From positions 7,257,501-7,321,500 of the forward strand of contig JAILWY010000004.1 in NCBI GenBank assembly GCA_022113835.1: 64,000 nt of DNA. Direction: 5' to 3'. Origin of the DNA: Atopsyche davidsoni (lineage: Eukaryota > Arthropoda > Insecta > Trichoptera > Hydrobiosidae). Under the pieces are notes generated by a model, which was not told the DNA's origin, searched no databases, and saw nothing but the letters and a program-made list of their open reading frames with translations. Positions 35,801 through 49,500 of the stretch are shown piece after piece. Each line of letters opens with the position of its first letter. The first letter of the stretch is position 1. The translations under genes and the position numbers were made by a program.

Positions 35801-38800
35801 TCTAGCATCAGATGTTCGGTAGACTGGTTTTTTCTGATGAGAAGTGTGGAGACACCCACATTTCCGACTATGGGGATGGTCTCCAAGGGCAGCGGTGCAC
35901 AGCCTCTACTCACTGACATAATGTTGAGTTTTCCATTGAGCCTTTGAATATTCTCATCACCTAAAAATAAAAAACAAAACATGTCATTGAAACTAATTTA
36001 AAATATATGAATATATATCATAAATTCATAACAAATTTCAACATTTCCATTACCTTCAAGGCTGCTTAGCAATGGCGCATAAAAATAAACCATCAACTTT
36101 AGTCCAGAATATTCATTGGCTGGTATGGTGTACACATTTTCTATATTCTTGAACAAATTTTGTGGTTTTCCTTCATGCATTTTGCTTTCCATGTTCGTAT
36201 TTTTATGCATTAGTTGCAACCGGCACGAGAGAACATTGTATTCGTCATTTTTGGTAATAGACGAAACACTCGCTAAGGAAAAAACGTTTTTTACATCCTG
36301 AGATATGTTAAAGGATACTTGCATATCCACAGGAGAAGTGTTCCACAAGACGAGAGGCAAGCAAGCGTCACTCTCTTCGGGAATAATCGGGAAGTGCAAT
36401 TTCCCCGATTTTCCAGTTTTCACTAGTAATTTTGAAGAAACTGACACAATATGCAGGACATGCTTGATGTATGAATCAGCCTTGGTGACCGCATCTCTGA
36501 GATGAAATACTAAGTTGACTTGAATACGTTTGTTTCCTCTCAAAACTTTCACTCTAAAAACAGCTACATGCTTGGAATCAGCTTTCAGCAGAATTTTATC
36601 ATCTAGAGTTTCGATTCTGATAGTTTCTTTATCATTTTCATAACATAGCTCTCCGTCTACGTATATTGAATCATAATTGACTTTTACAGCAACCCACCGT
36701 GACGTTAGAGATGTTAGTATGACATTCATATTGAAAGTAGAACCTAAAATAAATTCCAATGTATTTTATACATTTTGGTAAATTTCACACAATTAAATAA
36801 ATACTAATGTGTTTATTTCCATAACAGTATATCTATGTATTCGTTTAAATGTAAATGAAAACATTGTTTCAGCTGCTTTTCTATTTATTTATCACAATGT
36901 TACTTACCAACATCCATTCTTTCTTCGTTAGATTCAATTCTTATCCAATCACCTGTAACAATGATCCATATTGAAACTTCAGATTGTTTAATTGTTACAA
37001 AACATTATTAAAAATTATCGACAGAAAAAAAATTCAATCAGCAACCTTTCGATAAGCATCAAGACTAGATCTACAAAATGCACCTAATGTAGTATTTTTT
37101 ATATTTATAAAATTATAATCTTATATCATTGCATTTCCATGGATACTTTGAGTGAGTAGATTATAGAAATACAGATCAATGGATCGGTCAGAGTCGAGAT
37201 GAACCTGATTCAAAATACTGAAGCAAATATGGATTTTTTTGTTAATATATTTACCTGGTGTTGGTACATTAAAGGAAAAATCACCATCTTGACTGGGTGA
37301 ACTATAGAACTTAGAATTAATTTTTTCCAAACCTTCGATTCTATAAGGTGACTGCCCAGGAATGCATTCTTTACCTAAAAGTGATATAATAAAAATAAAA
37401 ATATTTTTGAACCCACGATTTTATGGCTATTTGTACTAATTTTAACTCAATTAAATGATACATAATACTCAGTGATATTTTTCATACTATTTTTTACATA
37501 ATTTGTACTTTGCGTGATTTATTTATATTCAGTAAATTAAAGTAATAGTCAAGTATAGGTAGTATTAAAAATAAGTTTCAAAAAATTTACTTACTCAAAT
37601 CATTAATCTTTGTCTGTGTTGGAGAAACCCACGATTTAGAATTGTCCTGTTTAAAGCGATTCATCAAGTTTTTAGGGCTTCTTTTAGATTCCAGATGGGA
37701 TATTGTAAAATATGCAGGATCATTGCAAGAAGACGGAGATACTAGACCGTACAGTTCCTTACTGGTGTCGGAAGGAGAGAGAGGCCGCGAACTCGTCGCA
37801 GGAGACAAACCGTATTGTCGTTGCCTTGCAGATGGAGACACAGATCTGGGACTAGTTGAAGGTGAAAGTTTTGAGTTCAAAACGAATAAAACTCTAGGAC
37901 TAGTAGGAGACAATCTTTTCTGAGATCGTTCTACAGATGCGGATACCACCCTTGGGCTAGTGGATAAAATCGATTGTAATTGCTCTGCAAAAGATGATAT
38001 GGCTCTAGGACTTTCAGACGGTAACGACTGAGTCTGCACTCGCTTCTCAGAGGGTGACTTTGTCAGGGGTCGTCCTGTCGGAGACACTGGTCTCGGACTC
38101 GTATTCAAAAATGCACCTTTTTCTCTGGGACTTTTGTTTTTGTAAGTGTAATCAGTGCAAGCCACATCTGAGTAATCAATTTTAATATTTTCCTTGATGG
38201 AGTTAAGTGCAATAGTGGGTTTATTGTGAATGATAGTATTGGTACTCTTGATGGAGCTTTCGGTGAAGCCGCTGCTGCCCGAGTGAGATTTGGAATTTTT
38301 AAGAGTGGAAACAAAGGCGGAGCTGTTCTTCCCCTGAGTAGTCGGAGAGAGAACAGATTGACTGCGAGCAGAGTTTGATGTAATAGAAGAACGATAATTA
38401 GCCGAAATTCTAGTAGAAAAGTGTTTATTTTCAGCTTCATTCTTCGTAGGAGTTTTTTTCGAATAATCTAGATTATGAGATTTTATATTTTCTTTTCTGG
38501 CCAGTTCATCACCATTCCTGGTACTATGGAATAAATTTGTTATTTGATCGAAGGAACTCTTATCAGGTAATGTGGGACTGACGCTGTGAGCCCTTTTTTC
38601 TACATTGACCTGCAATTTGTTAACTTTTAGCATTCGTTCACTTCCGGATTTTGATAAAGATTGTTTTTTATTAAGACTTAGTATTTCATCAAGTAACATG
38701 GACGGAGTCTCATTTTCAAGTTTACCTTAAATAAAAAATATATATGTTTAGTTTCTTGTATTAGCTATATGCTTTCAGCCTTGGTTTGTTGTTGAGTACT

Positions 38801-41800
38801 CACCGATAATTTTTCTGATGTTAGTCATGCTGAATACATTACTGGAGATAGAATCATCGATATTCATCATGTTAGTCAGGTCTTTGCAAACTGTAGGCTC
38901 TTTGGCCATGTTTCGTTGGAAGTTTTCTACAACTTGTTTAGCGAATTTATCTTGAGATTCTTCTAGATTGTCGTAATTAGTCAACCCTGAATCATCACTG
39001 ATGGTATTGAAGGGAAGAGCCGGTTCAGACTTGTTGAAGGTCTCACTTCTGACGGGACCTCTCGGTGTACTATGTTCTGCTGATGTTTGATCTGTAGCAT
39101 TATTGATAAAAATTCACTTAATAATCCTCACTTATTCTTTAAATAGCTTTTATTATTTTAATTAAAAACTATACTATTTATCATTCAGACCAGTTTGTCC
39201 TGCAAAGGTTGAATTGAGACTGAATTTTTCTATAGTTTGATGATAAAACAGAATGACTTCAAATTTTTGCAACAATATTATTCCAGTAGTTGATCGATAC
39301 TTTTTGAAGCTAACAGCCATATATTTTTTTTACTACTAATTACTTATGTATTAGAAATTTTTACTTGTAATGCTTTTTCATATATATTCAAAATTTAAAT
39401 CTTATATTAATATCAAGAAAAATGCATTAATACTTACAATTTAAAATTTTATAATATTTTTATACATTCACTGTAGTATTTACTTATTTAAATAAAAATT
39501 AACCTGGAGTATATAGAGGAGGATGTGGCTGATTTTTTTCCGGACTTGCAGCGTTTAGCATATGTTGAATGTTATCAGACCTTCCTCTAAAATAATTCCC
39601 CATAGACATCTTACTATTGTTTGCGCAAGAGAACTCTGACCTGAAGCAAATATAGATAAAGGCACATTATGTTTCTATACAAAAAAAGTAACAAGCCGTT
39701 AAAATCATTTATAAAATTATTTAAAGCGTTAACATGTATTTAACCATCACAATCCAACCTATTTTGATTGTAAAAATGAATCTTTTAAATTAATTGTTAT
39801 GAAAAATGACAAATTATAGATATTCATTCCAATAATTTCTAACGAATTCAATTAAGTATAGAATTAATAAACAGTAATATGTATAGATTGTGATAGTCTG
39901 AGATAAAATAATTTTAAAAGTTCATCAATTTTATGTACACAAATAAGATGCAAGTTATATTTAAGACATGTAATCAAAAGTATTAATTATGAGCTTACTG
40001 TAAGCTATTATTTTTCCCTGCATTGCTGCTTCCTTCAGGTGAAGTTTTGTCTAGTGATGACATGAGATTTTTAGGATTTATTGGTAAATCTCCATGTTCT
40101 TTCATCCATGAAATTTCATCATTAGATAGATTTATCTGTAATAAAAAATGTGTAACCAAATAAATAACTTTTATAAGCAGCATTACTCATAGAATTTTTC
40201 ATTATGAATATCGAGAACAGCCTTGTTAGATAAGTTATTATAAAAATAACCAAGTTACTTTTCTTGCAACCAGAAAAGTGATCTTGAATAGAAAACAATT
40301 GTTTAAAAAATGTTGTTTTTTTTTAAACTCATCTCTACAGATGTAACAATGGCATTGTCGATACATCGATACTGAAAAAAACATCAGATTAAGTATAAAT
40401 TGAGACTACAAAATAAATATTTATATTTTTAAAATAAAAGTTTTGTTTATTCTCTATCTAAAAATAAACACTAGCAACTATATAAAACTATCAAACATGA
40501 TTCAAAATTAAATTATTTTCCGTTTCAGTCTTTCCTATTTGGATAATTACATGACTTGAGATTGTTTATAAGTATTATACAAACCAAAAAATGGAGAAGA
40601 GGAAAATTAGATAGAGATTTTTATACCTTATTATCTTGATTAAAAATGGAGTCACCAAATTCAGAATTATTTTGGTGGCTGAATTCATTAGGGCAATAAT
40701 TCCAAGATTCATTAGCTCTGTCCATGTTTCTACTGCTTGCCAGGCTGTGCCTAAAGGACTGTAAGGACATGCGAATATCTTGCACAGCGGGAGTATTACT
40801 GGTCTTGAGCAAATCATCTACACCTTGACTCTGCAGCTGAGCAGTTTTCACCAGCTCTTCCATGTTAATGACATTTTTCGAAGACACAAAAGTATTGTTA
40901 GATTGATGAGATTCTCCCCTATTATTGAGTTGCAATTCATTTGGTCGGAGATAAGTGGATCTGCCAGTCATCTCTCGTGGATTGAAAGATAGCTAAAATA
41001 TAATTAAATTAATTTTGAAATGGTAATTATATATATTTTTAAATAGGGATAAATATTATAAAATGAATTACTTACTGATCTAGGTTGTTCAGATCTTGTG
41101 TGAGATAATTGTGATGGCTCATCTCCTAAGCCTATGAGACAAATATATTTTAATTTTATTTTGCATTGTATATTTACTATATAATATAAACATTCATACT
41201 TCAGCTTCAGACTCGTATTTTATATTTTATTAGATCTGCTGTTATAATATAATTTACATGCTTTTGATATAATTTTAACTACCAATTATTTTAGAAACTA
41301 ATTGCAGAATTAACCTGGAGCATGCTTGTACATCATTATGCAAACAAAATGGGGCTTAAATGAGTACTTAAAACAATTCAGTTAGTTTGTTAATTAAGTA
41401 TCATAAGATCTTTTGATTATTTTATCTTTAAAGTCAAAGTTGATTGCAGTTACTGAACAAAACAAAACTGCTCAACTTTGTAGCTATTATTTATTATGTA
41501 TTTTGCTACTATCACTTGATTATTTATTATAAGCTGCACATATAATTAACCAACAGTCTTGAAAGAAAATAATTTAATTGTTAAAAAATATACCATTCAT
41601 AAGCTGTATACTTTTTATTTTGATTAAGCCTAAAATAGAGTAGTCAAGTAATTTATTTATTTTCAATGTAAAATATACCATTCATAAAATGTATGACTCA
41701 TTAAAAAATATATACTACTTTGGATTTGGTTTTGATTGTTAGCTACAAGCAACACAAACCTTTGCATGCATTTATATCTAAAATACCAAGTGAAGATTCG

Positions 41801-42273
41801 CTTCCAAGAGTGATACCATCATGGTTGTCTCGGCATCGTAATTCTTCAGGAACTGTGTAATAGTGTGGATCTATTAAACTGTAAAGAATAACAATTTGTA
41901 AATTTACAACTGTTATTGATGATGTGCTTTTCTTTACATATTTTACTCTTGGTCCATGAATTTTATTTTTTAAAGATATAAAATAATTAAGCAAACAATT
42001 TAAATAATTATAAACATAAAGAATATGTATTAAGAATTATTACCCATGAAATAATATGGGTATAAAATAAATTGTGTATAATATAAATTATAAAAGTTAT
42101 ATATTTTTGGGCATCCCATACTTATTGTTAAAAATTCGGTCTTACCTAATAATGCCTCGTTTTTCTACAGTTGAAGAGGCTTGTGGTTGTGGAGTTTTAC
42201 TAAGAGAATCGTCAGTAAGTATTTTCTGACGCGAAGGTCCCAAAAACATTGTGTTATTGGTATGTTTTTCCAT
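32870..42273 (-). CDS. Spd-2: Centrosomal protein CEP192 / Spd-2
   Basis: CEP192/Spd-2 is a centriole and pericentriolar scaffold that recruits Polo and Aurora A kinases. Coding exons in transcript order: 42273-42146, 41878-41760, 41131-41076, 40992-40627, 40135-39999, 39640-39504, 39091-38804, 38725-37595, 37374-37255, 36952-36908, 36743-36054, 35960-35796, 35622-35397, 35329-35209, 35116-34973, 34366-34181, 34109-33923, 33782-33584, 33497-33362, 33043-32870; all in frame, giving 1584 residues. The first half is disordered and Ser-rich, with SPR repeats at about 620-745. The second half has successive beta-rich ASH/PapD-like segments; PLQGVGGISNLIF resembles the vertebrate segment around GYGGTSNLIL. 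Identification rests on that order and on local similarities I recall, so it needs a profile search. The 45-base exon 36952-36908 is a microexon. Confidence 0.82.
34745..34812 (-). repeat. tRNA-derived SINE-like fragment
   Basis: On the minus strand a B-box-like GGGTTCGAATC (34747-34757) is preceded by an A-box-like TAGTCTAATGTGG (about 34787-34799), with tRNA-like spacing. The predicted cloverleaf is poor and it sits in a CEP192 intron, so a SINE head fits better than a working tRNA gene. Confidence 0.5.
37715..38105 (-). repeat. Coding tandem repeat, SPR-type, in CEP192
   Basis: Within the 1131-base exon about six degenerate units of 16-29 residues carry S-P-R followed 2-3 residues later by S or SP, as in SPRPVSP, SPRAIS, SPRVVS, SPRVLF, SPRSVSP and SSRPLSP. 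Intervening LSPTS or LSPST motifs add more S-P dipeptides. Confidence 0.85.
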
Positions 42274-42603
42274 ATTTTAAAATCTATGTAAACTTATATA
42301 TACACATAAATTAACTAATGGGTTTCTGTAAAGACTTAAAGAGCAGTTTATTATAAAACTACCTTAAATACCTTTGTATAGCCTGATGGCCTGTTCAACA
42401 TAGATTTCAAAAACAATAGAAATAATATTAAACTATTGACTCAAAAATATATTTTAATGACACTATAAAGTAAGTTTTTAATTATAAACGTATGTAATCT
42501 TTTTTGTGGAAGTATTAGAACAATAAACTAAACAACTACCATACAATTGAAAAATAAACTTTCGGCACTTTCAAAATGACAACCGTCATCCGAAACATCA
42601 ACC

Positions 42604-42618
42604 GTTGTCTATGGAAAC
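42604..42618. promoter_or_regulatory. X-box-like (RFX) site upstream of CEP192
   Basis: GTTGTCTATGGAAAC has the two half-sites of the RFX X-box around a three-base spacer, about 330 bases upstream of the CEP192 ATG. A reverse copy of its core (TCCATAGACAAA) lies at 42706-42717. Function is inference. Confidence 0.4.
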
Positions 42619-42719
42619 ATCTGTTTATGGTACTACACATGCGCAAGTGTGCGGCTATCTACACATACACGCCGTATGATACGCATGTGTGTGTTTTACG
42701 GTGAATCCATAGACAAAGG

Positions 42720-45700
42720 TTATCAAAATGAAAACTTATGTATTTATTTTCTCTTAAATAATTTCTACTTCGTGCCCAAATTGTTGCCGTGGAGTATTTT
42801 AAAACCTCACGCGGGCTCGAGTAATAAATAAATTATTTGGACCCAACTAAAGATCACAATAATAGTGAAAAGTGTACATCAATTCAGAATATTCATATTG
42901 TTGGTTGTCAATAGCAAAATTAATAAGTCAAATCCCTGCTACCTGAAATAAAATTATTTAAACGACAGTCAATTTACTTTGATCTTGTTAGTCAAATCTA
43001 TCGCACAGAAAAAATTCACCACTCAGACACTCACTTAGGCATGTCCATTAGGAAACCTAATTATTAAGCTCGTGTGAAATTTATAAATGTGTTACCAATT
43101 ATGTTTATTTTTCATTAAGTAGGTGAGAATTTTCGTATTACTATGTTTTCTTAGAAGAAAAAAACATCGAATCCTTACAAAAAAGAGTAGTCAAGGTTTT
43201 GGCAACTGTAGTCTCTACCTTACATGATCTGATATAACAAACTGATGAGCAAATTTTTGGCCTAGCAGACAAAAACATTTTATAAGTTAAACTGGATATA
43301 AATAAAATGATGAATAAAAATTATTTATATGAAATTAATCCATATTTATTATATTTTCAAGCATAGGGTGGCTACATAAAATAGAGGGAAGCACAATATT
43401 GGCAAACTGCATATCTAAACCAACGGATACAATTTATTATACTTTATTTTTAATTATAAGAAAGAATATCTAAAACCATTATCCGTTGGTAACTAAAAGC
43501 TTTAAATGGTTTTACAATAGTTAAAGGCATACAGATTTTTTTCTACCGAATGGCAAATATATCGGGATATTATTTTTATGCATTAAATATTATATTTATA
43601 ATTTTATCCATATTGTACATTCTTTGTATACTGTCTTAATAATTAGGTGCAGTGGTTTTAAAACTGTTTTGTACTATTTCAACTTCTCCTGTCTTATGTA
43701 ATTTAAGTACATATTCTATGGAGAGGGTTTATTACATTACAAAAATACTAGTGTTATACTTTCTCTTTTTTTCATCTTTGGTTCACATTAAATATTTTAG
43801 TACAGCAAATGAAGAGAAAATTAGATAGTTGTACATATTTAAATACTTCCACAAAATTGTGATAAAAATACCAATCTATTTATCAACTCGATACAACTTA
43901 GCTTAGAATTGTTTTTGTAGTTTCAATATATTATATCACACGAGCATATAAAATTTGTCCAAAAAATTATTTCTCTTGTTATAAGACATGTTATCATTAT
44001 TACTTTCTTAATACTATCTTAGAGTTAAGTAAATCACCGAATTTTCAACATAAATCAGATGAGAATAAAGATTAAAATCGTTTTCACGCTTTGCATGCAA
44101 CATCTCAACTTTAGACCTTTTCACAAATTAACCTTGCTGTAAAATATATGTTATTATTCACTACGTAGCTAGAATGACACACATTATATCAAATATAAAT
44201 CATCCCATGCTTGCCAATCAGATGTAGACAAAAACTCACAGCCTTATCAAGACGATACTAAAATCCCTACTTTTAGTATAACAATGCATTACTCCGCAAT
44301 TACAAAATTAAAATACTATATTTAAACTACATTTTATAATAATATACTCTTATAAGTTAATTATTACTTTTGTGATGAATATACTATAAAATTAATGAGT
44401 CAATACTTTTATGTAGAGAATAAAAACATACTGCCGTATTTAAAACTTATATCTATCGTAGATATTTGACAAACATATTTACATTAATTTTACTTTGTTA
44501 GGAAGTTAAGAGAATATACTTAATGAGTGTTTTATTTTTTCAAATTCTATCATCGTAATATAAAATGACTAGTCGTCTTAAAGACAATACAACTAAAGAG
44601 TATTGCTTTCAAAGCTTAGTGAATAGTGATAACAAGTGTTTTTTTTTTTTTATTAAACAAAAATGAATGTTTAAGATTGCTACCAAAAATACACAGTGAT
44701 ACAGAGAAATACTTGTTATTACTAAATACTTCAGTTTTATACATTTGCACTTGATGTACAAATAAGTTTAATTAAAGAAACATAGATTCATACAATGTAA
44801 TAAGAAGAAAAACTTAAAAATATAAGATAAATTAATCTATTACATTTTCAATGGACAGAAATAAATGTACTGTAACAATAGTTAAATGTAAATATTCTGT
44901 ATCTAAAATAAATTTAAAAAAAACTGCCCACATTAAAAACTTAATAAATTATAACTTATTAAACAAAATAAAATTTATTATTTATGTAAAAAATCAGCTT
45001 TTACAGTACTTAGTGAAATTTATTAGTAAGCAAATCAATGATAAGGAATCACAAAGAAATAAATAAATACAAAAATTAAAACAAATTAAATATATAAACA
45101 AGTAACAAAAACAATGATAATAAAAATAGTACATAAAAGTTGATATATCGATATAACTTTATTAAATGCTTCCTTGGACTGTGGTGACTAGAATATGTTA
45201 TATCTTTTCACTGTAGAACTATGAAAAGAGTCAAATGATTAAAAATCAACGAGATATGCATAAAACAAACCATTATATTCTAAGTTAACGCTCATTCAGC
45301 GGACTTGACTTTTTGTTTATTTTCACGGTGTATTTTTGGTATTTCTCAAATACAGTGCTAAAAAAATATGCCAACTATCTTATCCAAAGAAAAATTAGGA
45401 TTATCATAAATGACAAAGATACCTTTGTGAACAATCTAACAAAAATCCAAGACTACCTTAACAGATGAGATTCTGTTTAGAATTGAGCCGTATTAATGAT
45501 TTTCCCTCCTATAGTAATTAATTTGTATAGGAGATAGTGAAAATCTGTAACAGTTCAATATAAAGTACAAAAAATTAATAATCTATGAAGATAGCTATAA
45601 TTTATAGGCTCATTTATCATTATAATATTTATGAAATATTAAATTTTTGAGGTAATCTGATGTTAAGGTTTATTTATTATTTGTACTGATGTTATGCTCG

Positions 45701-46542
45701 ACTAGTAATGAAAAATAGCTTTTATATTATCACTCAAAACTCGACCCTCAGCGAGACATTCACTCTGAGATAAAACAAACCTTCCCGTTATATTTTTCCT
45801 TCGACAATCTATTATTATTTTGTGCATTTGACAATGCATCATTAATTGATAATCGAGATTGACAATGGATGATAAGTAGTATTTTGATTAAGGCGAAAGT
45901 AATCAAATAAAAACACCCTGATTGTCTAAAATCTATCCTATCGGAACTTTTTGTTCATGAAATAAGGCAGGCTCTCTGCCAAATATGTGATCTAATTTTA
46001 TTTCTCTTTCAGAATAATTATTGAATAATACTTTAAAAATATATTTATAAATTAAAATAAATACTAAAATTTCACTCATCACTCCACATGATAAATGCGG
46101 TGTCTTACATTCCGTAGTATGACTATAAATAAATTAACATTAATCTAATGAGAGATCACGATAGGACAACAGTTTCGAGAATTTTTTATTTACTCGTTTT
46201 CACTTGGATCGGTGTTATAACAGAATGATTTACACTAACATTCTCAATATCAATGTCCGTGTTAATTTACTGTAGCACTGAAATCTTAAGATAAATCATA
46301 TTAAATGTATGCAATTTAACTCAAAAATAAACATTCAGATACTAATTAAAGAACTTGAACTACAAAAATAAAAAGATTCAGAGTTCATAAAAACTTTGGA
46401 TTCTTTTTAATGTGAAGTTAAATCTCAAGAGAAGAGCTCAGAAGGAGGAGTCCTTGGCGGCAGAGACGAAGGCTAAGAAGTCTAGAGGCTTGGGACCGAG
46501 ATTGGCAGCGGGCTTTGGGCCGGGCACAGAGCCAGGCAGTGG
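42720..46542. other. AT-rich non-coding stretch, probably 3' UTR of the zinc-finger gene
   Basis: The stretch is strongly AT-rich with no credible frame on either strand. Because the zinc-finger gene ends at 46543 and reads leftward, at least the right part is likely its 3' UTR; several minus-strand AATAAA signals occur. No other structure is seen. Confidence 0.5.
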
Positions 46543-49500
46543 TCAGGGCGGTGGCGGCGCAGGAGCCGGCACCGCCAGAGACAGTAACGCCCCTCCGCCT
46601 CCCGCGCCCCCTGCCACGCCCTGTTGACTTAGCTCAGCTTTCACGCGCCGCGCGATGTGTGAACGCGTGTGCTTACGCAGGTGATCTTTTCGGTAAAAAC
46701 CTGCAACACACATCAAATTATAATACTATCATAGAATGCGGAAAAATTCTCATCAGACTAGGTGCACAGTGTTGATGACAAACAATGAATTAAGTTAATT
46801 TTAAAAGAAATCCACTAAGATAAGCTGACCTTTTCCACATTCCTGGCAAATGTGTCTCTTCTCCCCAGAGTGTATAACGAAATGCAGTGTTAGTTGTTCC
46901 TTCCTCTTGAAAGCCTTTAGACAGACCGAGCACACGTACGGTCGCTCAGGATTGTGGGACTGTTTGTGCCTCGTGAGGTGGTCTTTACGCTTCAGTGCAG
47001 CATTACATATGTCACAGATGAATCTAAATGAAACAGATTTAACAATTTATAGCCAAACTTATGTTACTAAGTTAATCAGACAGTAAGTATTTACATTTTT
47101 TAATATTACTTAGCACGGATTCATTTAATTTCCATTGCATGACAAGGTGCATTTCAATGAACATAATTTTATTAAATGTGGACTAAAGGAGAAAGTAAAA
47201 TCCTTAAATTAATTACGGTTAACGGAATTTACTGATGATGATTATATTCTGATAAATAACATAGTCATATTTTAGTACCTCCTTTCCATTGTGTGGCCGA
47301 CCAAGTGTTGCTCCAGCATGGTCCTCTCGGGGTAGGCCATGTGGCACTCGGGACAGCAGTAGAGTGTACTGCCGTCTAGGGCTGTGGTGAGGCGAATCTC
47401 TCCAGGCTTGGGCCGAGGCTTCTTCTCTTTGGGAGCCTTCTTCTTTTTCTTTTTCTTGCTCGGAGATATGCCAGATGGAGTGTTGGTGGCCTGGTTAACG
47501 AGTGTTGATGATTGAACAACAACACCAGTGACTGTGTTTGTCGTCATCTATTCCAGAAGAACCAAAAAATTATTCTTGCTGTTAGTAGTTATAAAAAACA
47601 CAGCACTTTTACTGCTTAACCGCCTAGAATAATTGATTAATCAATTGTTTTTGTTTGTAGAATACTTATTAAAGCTTGCATTTAATTTTTTTATACAAGA
47701 ATTGTTGAATTAAGACTTTAAAGAGCTGTTGAAAGAGAAGGTAATTTGATGCCACCTTTACCACAAAATATTTAATGATAAATTATTTTATAATTTCTAT
47801 GAAAACACAACTCACCAAAAAATTAAATTAAATCAACATATCCTAAAAATAAAGATTTCTTTAACCTAACTGAATTATAATGTAAAATATAATATATCTA
47901 CTCTAAAATTTAACCATTTAATTGGGTGTAAATTTAAGATACAAATAAATGTTATTCTTGGACTTGCTGATATTTTAATTTCAATTCAAACTCACCGCAT
48001 TATTCAGGCCATTGACATTAGTCGCAGCAGTGATGATGTTAACACCTTCATCCTTCTTGATAGTATCAGCTGAATACTTGAGGAAGTGGTGGAGGGAGAG
48101 CGGCAGGGTGGAGGCAGGCAGGTGAGACAGGTAGTCTGCAACAGCTGAGCCCGGCGCCGCCAGAGACTGCCACGATGCGGGCATGCTCATGCTGCTACCA
48201 CCTGACAATATAAACACCCTCATTTTGTTAGCGAATGCTCTAAATAAATTCTTTTATTTTACTAAAGTATACTGAAGAAAATCCTATACAACGGACAAAA
48301 TTTTTATCACTTATCTTAGTTGAGGAAATTTGATATAAATACATAAAATATTAGATGCAGCCTAAAGCCGGCTACACATGCAACTGCACAACTTGTGACC
48401 GATTTGCAATCAGCCATTAGAGTCCTTTAATTTTGGATGTTTTTTTTGGCTTTGCCTTAGTAAACAACGGAAAAGAGGACGCTATTGGCTAATTGTAAGT
48501 CGGTCGCAAATTGTGTAGCAACGTGTGCAGAGGGCTTAAGTATTTTCACCTAAAAGTCGGAATATTTTACAAAGACGTGCGTATTTAAGTAAATAAAATG
48601 GATGAATTTCCAAACTTGAGCAATTTTGATTCTATCATCTGGTGATATGATTACAATCAACCTTAATCAAAGAATTTGTGAATCAAGATTATTCAATATT
48701 TGTTATAATAAAATCATAATGTAAAGTGCGATTCTGATAATCACCAGATCAGAAAGGAATGCAATTTATGAAAGACTGACTAGTAATATGGATCTCTGTT
48801 ATAAAACAAAATTGTGCTTGGTTTAACAGAAACAAACCATATTGTTAAGTACCCTTTCATGCCTTTACCACACTACTAGGAATAGTACCTAATATAATAA
48901 AGAATAAAACAGGAAATAATAACAGGAAAATTTACGCAAAATAAAGTGTGTACTTGTATTCAAACTTATCTCACTTTTATATCATACAGTTATACGAACT
49001 GGAAGCTTGTCTGAAATCTCTTTATACAAAGAACATTAGCCCGGTTAATTTATATGCATAAATAAAACTAAGGTATGAAGAAAAAAGAAGTGGGAATTGT
49101 AAACCTATTTTTATTTACAAAAATTATAAAATATGAATGTAACCCTTCTTCAAAGTAAACTCTACCTGTAAACTCACGCCTAGGTTTATGGATAGAGCTG
49201 ACTTCAAAATAATGTGCATAATGAATCGGATATTACAAAAAAGTGATGTAAACAGATCGAAATGATTTTATAAATTTATCAGTGCCGGACTGACCTAAGA
49301 AATCAGCGTTTCCATTGCTGGAAGATCTTTCCCTGTGGTCTGTTCTCGCTTCCTGCTTTATAGTCTTCCCAGCAGAATGGAGTTCTTTAGTCTCATGCAC
49401 CACTACCACAAGCTGCTGAGAAGATGAAGCCTGTTGCAGTTGCTGCAACTGACCTTGATTCTGAACTACGGATGCTGTAAAACGTTTACAATCACTTAGC

